NCBI GenBank assembly: GCA_002393835.1
Contig: DGTW01000362.1
Coordinates: 1-14,225, forward strand
DNA length: 14,225 bases
Reading direction: 5' to 3'
From: Treponema sp. UBA4326
GTDB taxonomy: Bacteria; Spirochaetota; Spirochaetia; Treponematales; Treponemataceae
This document shows, in pieces, positions 6,296 to 12,967 of this stretch; within the stretch, counting starts at the first letter, position 1; every line of letters begins with the position of its first letter. Position numbers and translations under genes: made by a program. Below the pieces are notes generated by a model that had not been told where the DNA came from, made no database searches, and saw only the letters and a list, made by a program, of their open reading frames with translations.

Positions 6296-7326
6296 TTTTC
6301 GCCTCCTTCATTTGATTCGGCCTTTGCAAGTTTCTTAGCCTTTATCTTTTTTATAAGACCTGGAATACCGTCCCAGCATTTGATGAAAGAAAGTTCCTTC
6401 ATGCCGAGTAAACCCTGAGGACGGAAAAGCATTACAAGAATCAAAATGACCGGGTACAAAAGCAGGCGGTAGTTCTGCATGAAGCGCAAGAATTCCTGCA
6501 TGTAAGTGAGTACGAAAGCCGCGATGACTGAGCCTGTGATAGAACCCATTCCGCCCAAAACTACGAAAATAAGGGCATTGATTGAGTTGTTGAAAGAAGC
6601 AAGCTCCGGCTTGATAAGACCGATGAATGGAGCGTAAAGGGCACCGCCAATGCCGCCGATAAAGGCACCTGTCACAAAGCCAATCATCTTGTATTTGAAA
6701 ACGCTGACGCCGTTTGAATTTGCCGCGATTTCGTCTTCGCGGACTGCCATGATTGCCCGGCCGTAGCTTGAACGCAGGAAGTTCTGCAAGAAGACGATAA
6801 TCAGAACGAGCGCACCGATGATTACCAGGTAAGAAAGGCTTGGCCCCCAGTCAAGGCTGTCCCGCAAAAATGAGAATTTAAAGCTCTTTCCGTTGGGGCC
6901 ACCTGTGATTCCTTTGAGATTGACCAGAACGACACGGATAATTTCACCGAAAGCAAGGGTGACTATTGCAAGATAGTCTCCTTCAAGTTTGAGGGTAGGA
7001 AAGCCGATTAAAAAGCCCAAAAAAGCCGCGACAAGCGGGGCGATAATAATTGCGACAGGAAGGGGAAGCCCCAAATCCTGAGCGAGAATCATGGTCATGT
7101 AAGCACCGACTGCCTCAAAAGCACATTGGCCGAGAGTAAGCTGGCCTGTGATTCCGCTTACGACATTGACGGAAATAGCCATAATAGCATTGACTCCCGC
7201 CAAAGTAATGACATAAGCCGTGTAAGCGTTGATGATATTCGCACGAATCAGCAAAAAGGGCAGGAAAATCGCAAAAGCGGCAATTCCCGTAAGAATCAAA
7301 GTATTTCTTGTTTTTATGTTTTTCAA
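6292..7326 (-). CDS. livM: Branched-chain amino acid ABC transporter permease LivM
   Basis: 344 aa, a polytopic inner-membrane permease. Family landmarks: GITGQLTLGQCAF at 58-70, LKLEGDYLAIVTLAFGEI at 112-129, the cytoplasmic coupling loop GRAIMAVREDEIAANSNGV at 189-207, and the late RPQGLLG before a basic tail. Hydrophobic segments fill the rest. The start is TTG, with AAAGGAG seven bases upstream; this lies inside the last codons of the methyltransferase gene, whose TGA overlaps the TTG. No ATG fits better. In the usual order livM follows livH directly; here about 2 kb of restriction-modification genes separates them. It is therefore translated from a site supplied by, or duplicated with, the foreign module. 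Confidence 0.93.
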   Translation of the reverse strand: MKNIKTRNTLILTGIAAFAIFLPFLLIRANIINAYTAYVITLAGVNAIMAISVNVVSGITGQLTLGQCAFEAVGAYMTMILAQDLGLPLPVAIIIAPLVAAFLGFLIGFPTLKLEGDYLAIVTLAFGEIIRVVLVNLKGITGGPNGKSFKFSFLRDSLDWGPSLSYLVIIGALVLIIVFLQNFLRSSYGRAIMAVREDEIAANSNGVSVFKYKMIGFVTGAFIGGIGGALYAPFIGLIKPELASFNNSINALIFVVLGGMGSITGSVIAAFVLTYMQEFLRFMQNYRLLLYPVILILVMLFRPQGLLGMKELSFIKCWDGIPGLIKKIKAKKLAKAESNEGGEK

Positions 7327-7340
7327 AGCATTTCTCCTTT
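7319..7340 (-). repeat. Direct repeat (RBS plus TTG start), right copy at methyltransferase/livM junction
   Basis: 22 bases that match 9306-9330 with one 3-base gap. There are two identical blocks: TTTTTCAAAGC (11 bases) and TCTCCTTT (8 bases), as read on the plus strand. On the coding strand this is a Shine-Dalgarno sequence AAAGGAGA followed by GCTTTGAAAAA, with the TTG start of livM. Together the two copies bracket the restriction-modification genes. Confidence 0.6.
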
Positions 7341-8564
7341 GGTTTGTTCTATATCATTTAAAAGGCGAATCAAACTATGCCCCATCGCTTTTGCAAGATT
7401 TACAGGAACTGCATTTCCAATCTGTTTATATTGACTTGATTCACTTCCTGCAAATTTCCACGAATCTGGAAAAGTCTGAATCCGTGCATATTCTCTAACT
7501 GTAAGCGGACGAGTTTCAAGCGGATGACAGCGTTCCGTCTGTTTTTGGGCAGGCGCACAAGTTAATGTCAGCGACGGCTCATCAAGCGAGAGTCGGCGTG
7601 CCATTCCTGTTTTTCCACCTCCAAGATAAAAACTGCCTTTCATGTATTCCTTTTGCAAATCTTCCGGTAAATCACGCCAATCTCCGCCTTGCGGAACTTT
7701 TGAAAGAATTTCGGCTTTACGCTTTGGATATTTCTGACCAATGCTTTCTGGAACATCACAGTCATAAAGCTCACCTTTATAAAAAGCATCCTGCAATGTC
7801 ATTACACGATGATAAGGACTAGGCCAATGGAATGTAACCTTATCCGCAAAATCTTTCCTTATTCCAACAAGGAAAATTCTTTCACGCTTTTGCGGAACTT
7901 TATACATTACTGCTTTTAAAACTCTTGGCGGAACAAGATAATAGCCAAGTTCATCTATTATTTGAGAAATTACTTTAAAAGTTTTTCCATTATCATGCGA
8001 AACAAGACCTTTTACATTTTCACCAAGAAAAACTTTCGGTTGTGTTTCTTTTATTGCGCGGGCAAGTTCAAAAAACAAAGTTCCCCGTGCATCATCAAAA
8101 CCTTTCTGGTTTCCTGCATAAGAGAATGCCTGACAGGGAAAACCACCAGAAAGAAAGTCAATTTTTCCTTTATATGGCGTAAAATCTACATCATGCACAT
8201 CGCCTTCAATTACATTTGAAGCCTTAAAATTTTTTCGCAAAGTTTCGCAAGCATCATGGTTAAATTCATTGAACAATACTTGATTAAAACCTGCTTCATG
8301 CAATCCCAAGGCAAGTCCACCACCGCCTGCAAAAAGTTCAATTGAATTGAATTGACGAATGGGCTTGATTTTCTCTTCAGCCTCCCATGATGATTCTTTC
8401 ATCAACTTTAATTCAGGAAACGGTAACACTGTAGAATCAAAATAGAAGTAGGAATTATCTTTTTTTACAGGATGGATTTTTCCGTGAGCAACCCATGAGG
8501 TTACTGTTGAGTTTGAAACTCCGAGAACACTTGCAAGATTTGTTGAATTGATTAATCCCTGCAT
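7323..8564 (-). CDS. Type II DNA (cytosine-5) methyltransferase with N-terminal helix-turn-helix
   Basis: 413 aa. It transfers methyl from S-adenosylmethionine to C5 of cytosine, protecting host DNA from the partner nuclease. All main motifs are present: I ELFAGGGGLALGL 76-88; IV GGFPCQAFS 140-148 with catalytic Cys144; VI ENVKG 182-186; VIII QKRERIFLVGIR 225-236; variable target-recognition region about 250-350; IX RPLTVREYARIQTFPD 352-367; X QIGNAVPVNLA 381-391. Residues 1-45 form a MerR/excisionase-like helix-turn-helix (NLASVLGVSNSTVTSWVAHGKI), which in some such enzymes represses transcription of the cassette. The ATG overlaps the nuclease stop (TAATG), with AAGGA upstream. It is visibly AT-richer than the liv genes. 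Pairing with an Eco47II-like nuclease suggests a GGNCC-type target, by inference. Confidence 0.93.
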   Translation of the reverse strand: MQGLINSTNLASVLGVSNSTVTSWVAHGKIHPVKKDNSYFYFDSTVLPFPELKLMKESSWEAEEKIKPIRQFNSIELFAGGGGLALGLHEAGFNQVLFNEFNHDACETLRKNFKASNVIEGDVHDVDFTPYKGKIDFLSGGFPCQAFSYAGNQKGFDDARGTLFFELARAIKETQPKVFLGENVKGLVSHDNGKTFKVISQIIDELGYYLVPPRVLKAVMYKVPQKRERIFLVGIRKDFADKVTFHWPSPYHRVMTLQDAFYKGELYDCDVPESIGQKYPKRKAEILSKVPQGGDWRDLPEDLQKEYMKGSFYLGGGKTGMARRLSLDEPSLTLTCAPAQKQTERCHPLETRPLTVREYARIQTFPDSWKFAGSESSQYKQIGNAVPVNLAKAMGHSLIRLLNDIEQTKGEML

Positions 8565-9319
8565 TATAAATCCTTAAAACCTTCGTAAGTCTTGAATGAA
8601 AGAAGATACAGACTTTTTAAAATATCATCAGAAAGTTTATTCAATTCTTCAAAAACAGTATTTGTACTAGGTGCTATTTTCTTTTCGCTAATAACATCAT
8701 CGATAATTGTCGGAAGTGCACTGCATAATTTATAAAATGCATCTTTTTGACCGAATACAATTTCATAAAATTTATCCATTGATATTCGTCGAATTCTATC
8801 GTGCTTAAATTTTCTGCCATCAACAGTTGTCCCCCATGGAATATCTTGAGATTTTGCTGCAATTGCTTCTACCAGATAGCAAACCGCTTTGTCATCTTCA
8901 AGTATTTTACTCTGCATTTTTATGTAAGTTTTTTGAGAAGAAGCGGAACTCATTGTATTATGTTTGTTTTTTACCTCACAGAAAATATGTTTTCCTTGAT
9001 TCGTTACATCGAAACCTCCATTTTCTCCATTCCGAGGAACTTCCCAACCGTTGCCAGCAAGTTTAAACATATTTTGATGAAAATATCCGATATGATTTGT
9101 GTTTGTCTTGTCAATTTGGCGGATACATTCAGCTTCAATTGTCTGTTGAATAGACTGATTATAAACTTTCGAATCAAAAGTAAGTTTTATCGGGTCAATT
9201 AGATTTTTGTTGAATTCGGCAAGATTAATATGATAACGATATTTTTCTACAGTTTCTTTTACATGAGAAAAAATCTGCTCGTTAGTTACAAAACCTAAAC
9301 TGTAATTTTTCAAAGCCAA
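8564..9319 (-). CDS. Type II restriction endonuclease, Eco47II/Sau96I-like family
   Basis: 251 aa. Recognised from memory as an Eco47II-family nuclease, whose members cut GGNCC. Typical stretches are LGFVTNEQIFSHVKETVEKYR (8-28), DPIKLTFDSKVY (42-53), NHIGYFHQNMF (75-85) and EVKNKHNTM (115-123). A PD-(D/E)xK-type catalytic set is visible: Asp104 in GGFDV, then Glu115 and Lys117 in CEVK. Start codons near the front are all TTG. TTG at 9317-9319 has AAAGGAG only four bases away; TTG at 9311-9313 has ten-base spacing and aligns with the livM start, so the protein may be 249 aa. The gene is very AT-rich (one sampled line is about 27% GC), unlike livH. The methyltransferase follows with a one-base overlap. 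Confidence 0.85.
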   Translation of the reverse strand: MALKNYSLGFVTNEQIFSHVKETVEKYRYHINLAEFNKNLIDPIKLTFDSKVYNQSIQQTIEAECIRQIDKTNTNHIGYFHQNMFKLAGNGWEVPRNGENGGFDVTNQGKHIFCEVKNKHNTMSSASSQKTYIKMQSKILEDDKAVCYLVEAIAAKSQDIPWGTTVDGRKFKHDRIRRISMDKFYEIVFGQKDAFYKLCSALPTIIDDVISEKKIAPSTNTVFEELNKLSDDILKSLYLLSFKTYEGFKDL

Positions 9320-9330
9320 AAATCTCCTTT
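9306..9330 (-). repeat. Direct repeat (RBS plus TTG start), left copy before the nuclease gene
   Basis: 25 bases matching 7319-7340 in the same orientation apart from a 3-base gap and a mismatched patch between the two identical blocks. It carries the Shine-Dalgarno sequence AAAGGAGA and the first codons of the nuclease gene (GCTTTGAAAAA). Homology stops on both sides. Confidence 0.6.
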
Positions 9331-9351
9331 ATATTAGAAAAATGCACGCGC

Positions 9352-9450
9352 GGGATTGTAGGGGCGGCGAAGCCGTTCCAAAGCGACCGCAGGGAGCGGC
9401 GGAATGAAGCGGAAGCGGAACCCCGAAAAGCCCGTAGCCAGTTGATTCGC
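9352..9450 (+). repeat. GC-rich intergenic repeat, copy D, between livH and the restriction genes
   Basis: Starts GGGATTGTAGGGGCGGCGAAGCC and runs G-rich to GTAGCCAGT, ending just short of the livH stop (9453-9455). Blocks GGGATTGTAG (9352-9361), GGCGAAGCC (9366-9374) and GACCGCAG (9385-9392) recur in order in copy C. It occupies most of the 133-bp livH/nuclease gap. It contains a small CGGC-GAA-GCCG hairpin near its start. No promoter for the restriction genes could be picked with confidence. Confidence 0.55.
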
Positions 9451-9452
9451 GC

Positions 9453-10355
9453 CTATACCTTAACACGCATCTTTTTTCCAAGAAGTCCCGCCGGTTTAAC
9501 CAACAGAATCAGAATCAGGATACAGTATGAAATTGCGTCAGCGTACTGCGGGGCCGGGAAGTAGGCTTTTACCATTGTTTCCGCGATGCCAAGAATCATG
9601 CCGCCGACCATTGCTCCCGGAATTGAGCCGATTCCGCCAAGAACGGCAGCAACGAATGCTTTGAGGCCCGGAATATAGCCCATCATCGGGTCAATCTGCG
9701 GATAAGCCGTTGCATAAAGAACACCGCCTGCCCCTGCCAGGACTGAGCCGATTACGAATGTGAGCGTGATGATTCGGTTTACGTTGATTCCCATGAGGCT
9801 TGAAGCACCCATGTCGAAGGAAACTGCCTTCATGGCCTTTCCGACTTTTGTGTAATTTACAATATAATTGAGGATAATCATAAGAATCGCACTCAAAACG
9901 ATTACAACTACCTGAATGTTCGAGATTGAGACAAGGCCCCAGTTGAAGTTGACCGTTGCCATAGTAGGATACTGGCGCGGGTTGGGGCCGACAAAAGGAA
10001 GAACCCGCATGAGGTTCTGCAAAATAAGCTCGATTGCGATTGCCGTGATAAGTGAGTTGAGGCGTGGGGCAGAGCGCAAGGGACGATATGCAACCCGCTC
10101 AATCAAAATAATCAAAAGCGCACAAGTGACCATGGCCGCAACAAAAGCGAGGCTCATTCCAAGGGCGGTTGTACCCAAAGCCGTGAGCACGAAATAGCCT
10201 GCGTATGCTCCAATCATCATTACATCGCCATGCGCAAAGTTAATCAGCTTGACGATTCCGTAAACCATGGTGTAGCCAAGCGCAATCAGTGCGTAAATGC
10301 TTCCGAGTGAAAGACCGTTCACGAACTGCTGAATAAAAATAGAAGTCGAGTTCAA
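9453..10355 (-). CDS. livH: Branched-chain amino acid ABC transporter permease LivH
   Basis: 300 aa from the preferred start; a polytopic inner-membrane permease pairing with LivM. Family landmarks: FVNGLSLGSIYALIALGYTMVYGIVKLINFAHGD at about 11-44 and the coupling loop TKVGKAMKAVSFDMGASSLMGI at about 169-190. A LGGIGSIPGAMVGG segment lies in the last third, and KPAGLLGKKMRVKV ends the protein. The frame extends four codons upstream to a TTG at 10365-10367, but that site has no Shine-Dalgarno sequence. The TTG at 10353-10355 has GGAG six bases upstream and is preferred. A good sigma-70-like promoter lies just upstream. It is separated from livK by an opposite-strand toxin-antitoxin pair and from livM by the restriction-modification pair. 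Confidence 0.95.
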   Translation of the reverse strand: MNSTSIFIQQFVNGLSLGSIYALIALGYTMVYGIVKLINFAHGDVMMIGAYAGYFVLTALGTTALGMSLAFVAAMVTCALLIILIERVAYRPLRSAPRLNSLITAIAIELILQNLMRVLPFVGPNPRQYPTMATVNFNWGLVSISNIQVVVIVLSAILMIILNYIVNYTKVGKAMKAVSFDMGASSLMGINVNRIITLTFVIGSVLAGAGGVLYATAYPQIDPMMGYIPGLKAFVAAVLGGIGSIPGAMVGGMILGIAETMVKAYFPAPQYADAISYCILILILLVKPAGLLGKKMRVKV

Positions 10356-10394
10356 GGTTTTCTCCAACGAAGTGATATTTTTTCAATCCTTTCT

Positions 10395-10424
10395 ATTATA
10401 AAGGTTATTCACTGAAGTTTTCAA
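10395..10424 (-). promoter_or_regulatory. Promoter for livH (and probably the downstream genes)
   Basis: On the minus strand, TTGAAA (10424-10419), an 18-base spacer and a perfect TATAAT (10400-10395) lie about 40 bases before the livH start. This gives livHMGF its own promoter, separate from livK, and could also drive the restriction-modification genes. Confidence 0.65.
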
Positions 10425-10493
10425 TCAGTTCTTCCCCTCCTTTTCTTCCAGTTTTTTGCATATTACTGGAATTTTTCTAAAAATAATAGCCAT

Positions 10494-10522
10494 TTTACTT
10501 GCTTTATGGCTAGATGTATACT
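10494..10522 (+). promoter_or_regulatory. Promoter of the toxin-antitoxin pair, with overlapping GTATAC palindrome
   Basis: TTTACT (10494-10499), a 17-base spacer and TATACT (10517-10522) lie 28 bases before the antitoxin ATG. The -10 overlaps a short GTATAC palindrome. Phd/YefM antitoxins repress their own promoters at short palindromes, so this is a plausible operator, though six bases is weak evidence. Confidence 0.55.
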
Positions 10523-10550
10523 AAAATAAAATTGTGACAAGGAGGTGCCT

Positions 10551-10838
10551 ATGTGCAGGGCAACGATTTACGATGCCAGGAACAATTTTTCGGCATTGGT
10601 CAAACTGGCTGAGAGTGGCGAGCCGGTGGAGCTTACACGGCACGACAAACCCGTGGCTGTGATTATCAGCTATGTGGAATACGAAAAGTGTGGCAAAAAG
10701 AAGAGTTTTTTTGACTGGCTGGATAAATTCCACAAAGATAATGCGGAAATTTTGGAAGGCTTCGAAGGAATTCCGATTCCAGAAGATGAATATCCGGATG
10801 AAGCTTATGAAAAAAGAATCAGGGAAATGTGGGGGTAA
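10551..10838 (+). CDS. Antitoxin of the Phd/YefM family
   Basis: 95 aa. It binds and neutralises the toxin encoded next to it and usually represses the shared promoter. The N-terminal DNA-binding half has the family pattern: YDARNNFSALVKLAESGEPVELTRHDKPVAVIISYVEYEK (about 6-45). The C-terminal half is charged and likely disordered until it wraps the toxin (FEGIPIPEDEYPDEAYEKRIREMW). An in-frame GTG lies six bases upstream, but it falls inside the Shine-Dalgarno sequence AAGGAGGTGCCT; the ATG at 10551 is the better start. The toxin gene starts two bases after the stop, the normal tight layout. Confidence 0.88.
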   Translation: MCRATIYDARNNFSALVKLAESGEPVELTRHDKPVAVIISYVEYEKCGKKKSFFDWLDKFHKDNAEILEGFEGIPIPEDEYPDEAYEKRIREMWG

Positions 10839-10840
10839 AA

Positions 10841-11266
10841 ATGGGAAATGTTTATTTGCTTGATACTAATGTAATTTCAGAATTTTCAAAACCTAATCCG
10901 AATACAGCTTTGCTTGAAAAGGCTAGGGAGAGTGAAGGATTATGTGCGATTTGCTCAACAGTTTGGGAAGAAACAGTTTTCGGTTACGAGTCAATGCCTG
11001 AAGGAAAACGAAAGCAAAAAATAACCGATTATTTGTACAAAGTGAAAGAATCTTACGACATTCTTCCTTACGATGATTTTGCCGCCAAAATCTGTGGTGA
11101 AATTCGTGCGAAGTGTAAAAAAGCAGGAAAGCCGGCACCATTTTACGACAGCCAGATTGCTGCCACTGCGATTGCAAACGGAATGGTTTTAATCACCCAT
11201 AACACCGAAGACTTCGCCACCCTCTGCGAAAACTCCATGCTTAAAGTAGAAGACTGGTGGGGATAA
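10841..11266 (+). CDS. vapC: PIN-domain ribonuclease toxin (VapC-like)
   Basis: 141 aa. A metal-dependent RNase that would stop growth by cutting RNA when free of antitoxin; the RNA target cannot be told. PIN landmarks: LLDTN with Asp8; VWEE with Glu43/44; FYDSQIAATAIANGMVLITHN with Asp103; and EDF with Asp124, the four acidic sites expected of an active enzyme. The frame is open from a GTG at 10829, but that overlaps the antitoxin end. The ATG at 10841 is preceded by GGGGG at five-base spacing and gives a standard PIN N-terminus. The pair lies opposite in strand to the liv genes on both sides. A MITE-like element begins five bases after the stop. Confidence 0.9.
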   Translation: MGNVYLLDTNVISEFSKPNPNTALLEKARESEGLCAICSTVWEETVFGYESMPEGKRKQKITDYLYKVKESYDILPYDDFAAKICGEIRAKCKKAGKPAPFYDSQIAATAIANGMVLITHNTEDFATLCENSMLKVEDWWG

Positions 11267-11271
11267 AAAAC

Positions 11272-11390
11272 GGGGCTGTCCAAAAAGTTCTGTGCTAATG
11301 GTCATTGAGCTTGTCGAAATGACCATTAGCACTAAATACAGTGGTTTCGACAAGCTCAACCACCGCTTTTCATACTTATTAGACAGCCCC
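11272..11390. mobile_element. 119-bp MITE-like element with 17-bp terminal inverted repeats and two hairpins
   Basis: The ends read inward as GGGGCTGTCCAAAAAGT (11272-11288) and, on the other strand, GGGGCTGTCTAATAAGT (11390-11374): 15/17 identical, with an IS-like character. Inside are a 15-bp perfect stem (11292-11306 with 11318-11332) and a 6-bp stem (11341-11346 with 11358-11363). Their 11-base loops are exact reverse complements. No coding capacity and no clear target duplication were seen. It lies between convergent toxin and livK genes, so it may also end transcription both ways. The GAGCTTGTCGAA core resembles palindromic repeats common in many bacterial genomes (from memory). Confidence 0.7.
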
Positions 11391-11413
11391 TCATGCTATT
11401 GGATTAAGCTCGA

Positions 11414-12547
11414 TTACGGATTTACAGTTGTATTATAAACTGTTGTGAGTTTTCCGTCGCTGCCCTTTACAAGCTCAACGATAACGGCACCCTTAACCGG
11501 GTTGTGTTTTTCGTTGAATGTGAGGTGGCCTGTAACATAGTCGCCGTTTGTTGCTTCGAGAGCTGTGCGAACTGCCTCGCTGTCTGTTTTACCAGCTTTG
11601 AGGATTGCGTCTTTGAGCATGTAAACTGAGTCATAGCCCAAAGCTGCGAAAGCAGTTGGTGTAAGGCTGTATTTAGCCTTGTAGTTCTTTACGAAATTCT
11701 GAACTTTTGGCTCTGTTGAGTCTGCAGCATAGTGATTTGAGTAGAAACCGTTGAGGACTTCATCGCCAGCGTTTTCTGTGAGTCCGTCCCAGCCGTCAGC
11801 ACCGACGATTGGAGTATTGATTCCCTGAGCGCGAAGCTGTTTTACAATGAGGGCAACTGTTGAGTAGTAATCAGGAAGGTAAACTACATCTGGAGCTGCA
11901 TTCTTGATTTTTGTGAGCTGAGCGTTGAAGTCTTTGTCGCCGGTTGAATATGTTTCCAAAGAAACGATTGAACCGCCGTTTGACTCAAATGCAGCCTTAA
12001 AGTTCTCTGTGAGGCCAACTGAGTAGTCATTTGAAATATCGTAAAGAATGGCTGCTTTTTTTGCACCCAGATTTGATGCGGCGAATTTTCCGCCGACAAC
12101 GCCCTGGAAAGGATCATCATAGCATGCACGGAATACGAAATTTCCAGCCTCTGTGAGTTTTGGAGCTGTAGCAGCAGGAGCAATCTGGATTACTTTCTGA
12201 GCCTGAGCGAGAGGGCTGATTGCAATTGCACAGCCAGATGTAAGTGAACCGAAAATAAATTTAACGCCGTCTTTTGTAACAAGCTTTTTGTAAGCAGAAA
12301 CAGATTTTTCTGCAGCACCTTCGTCATCCTCAGCGATGAGTTCGATGTTCTGGCCGTTAATTCCACCGGCAGCATTGATTTCGTTTACTGCAAGTTCAAT
12401 ACCGTTTTTGCAGTCACCGCCGTAAACAGCGTATGGGCCAGAAAGAGGGCCAATAGAACCAATTTTGATAGAAGGAGCCTTAGAGTTACATCCAAGGAGA
12501 GCCAATGCAGCAGCAGAAAGAGCCGCTGTGACTTTGAGCATTTTCAT
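11414..12547 (-). CDS. livK: Branched-chain amino acid ABC transporter substrate-binding lipoprotein LivK
   Basis: 377 aa from the chosen start. It captures branched-chain or related amino acids in the periplasm and hands them to LivH/LivM. The N-terminus MKMLKVTAALSAAALALLGC is a lipoprotein signal with lipobox LLGC; lipid would attach to Cys20. Mature landmarks of the family: IKIGSIGPLSGPYAVYGGDCKNGIELAVNEINAAGGINGQNIELIAEDDEG, then FIFGSLTSGCAIAISPLAQ and PTAFAALGYDSVYML. The frame stays open upstream to 12709, but that part overlaps the small exported-protein gene. The ATG at 12545-12547 has GGAGG six bases upstream and directly precedes the signal. A candidate promoter lies about 36 bases upstream, so it can be expressed apart from livHMGF. 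Confidence 0.95.
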   Translation of the reverse strand: MKMLKVTAALSAAALALLGCNSKAPSIKIGSIGPLSGPYAVYGGDCKNGIELAVNEINAAGGINGQNIELIAEDDEGAAEKSVSAYKKLVTKDGVKFIFGSLTSGCAIAISPLAQAQKVIQIAPAATAPKLTEAGNFVFRACYDDPFQGVVGGKFAASNLGAKKAAILYDISNDYSVGLTENFKAAFESNGGSIVSLETYSTGDKDFNAQLTKIKNAAPDVVYLPDYYSTVALIVKQLRAQGINTPIVGADGWDGLTENAGDEVLNGFYSNHYAADSTEPKVQNFVKNYKAKYSLTPTAFAALGYDSVYMLKDAILKAGKTDSEAVRTALEATNGDYVTGHLTFNEKHNPVKGAVIVELVKGSDGKLTTVYNTTVNP

Positions 12548-12582
12548 TTTGTGCCTCCACACATATTTTTGTATTTTCAACA

Positions 12583-12611
12583 AGTTTAATGAAAGGAGGC
12601 CGCTTTGTCGA
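12583..12611 (-). promoter_or_regulatory. Candidate livK promoter
   Basis: On the minus strand, TCGACA (12611-12606), a 17-base spacer and TAAACT (12588-12583) give a leader of about 30 bases. The boxes match 5/6 and 4/6. It lies in the 79-bp gap after the small exported-protein gene; cotranscription with that gene is the alternative. Confidence 0.4.
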
Positions 12612-12626
12612 TAAGTGCCTTCTTTT

Positions 12627-12959
12627 CTAGAGCTTTTTCCATTCAGAAACGGTAAAAACACCGTCTTTAAGGACATTAAGGCCGTTTTTTTGGTTTTTGT
12701 CGATTTCACCGGTAAGTTCCAGAAGATAGCCCTGGGCAGCAGTTATGTCTTTTAAAGAAAAATCAGCATTTTCTTCTATTTTTATTGTATAAATATAGCC
12801 GTCCACAGTTTCAAATCCGGGAAATTCAAAAGGAACATTTCCGTAGTATTTTACATGACCGACGATTGTCTGGGGGGCACGGCCGCCGAAGGAAAAGACA
12901 AAAAGGTTGCAAAGGGAAAAAACAAGGGCAAAAATTGCTTTTAAAAGTGATTTTTTCAT
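12627..12959 (-). CDS. Small exported protein of unknown function
   Basis: 110 aa. The first 26 or so residues (MKKSLLKAIFALVFSLCNLFVFSFGG) form a clear secretion signal. A Cys at 17 lies inside the hydrophobic part and does not make a good lipobox. The mature part of about 80 residues alternates short strand-like stretches (TIVGHVKYYG, GYIYTIKIEE, GYLLELTGEI, GVFTVSEWKKL) and could be a small beta-barrel such as an OB-fold; I do not recognise the family. The start is firm: AGGAGG lies before the ATG, and its first bases overlap the stop codon of the metallopeptidase gene upstream, so the two are probably translated together. It may be a partner or accessory of the peptidase, by inference only. 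Confidence 0.75.
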   Translation of the reverse strand: MKKSLLKAIFALVFSLCNLFVFSFGGRAPQTIVGHVKYYGNVPFEFPGFETVDGYIYTIKIEENADFSLKDITAAQGYLLELTGEIDKNQKNGLNVLKDGVFTVSEWKKL

Positions 12960-12967
12960 ATAACCTC

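Noticed and set aside
12548..12600. GCCTCC upstream pairing with the livK GGAGGC ribosome site as a translational switch
   Set aside because: Only six bases pair across about 40 bases, and the same bases arise by chance wherever a Shine-Dalgarno sequence is present.
12548..12709. Longer livK reading frame with 54 extra N-terminal residues
   Set aside because: It would bury the lipoprotein signal inside the protein and overlap the upstream gene; the ATG at 12547 has a good ribosome site.
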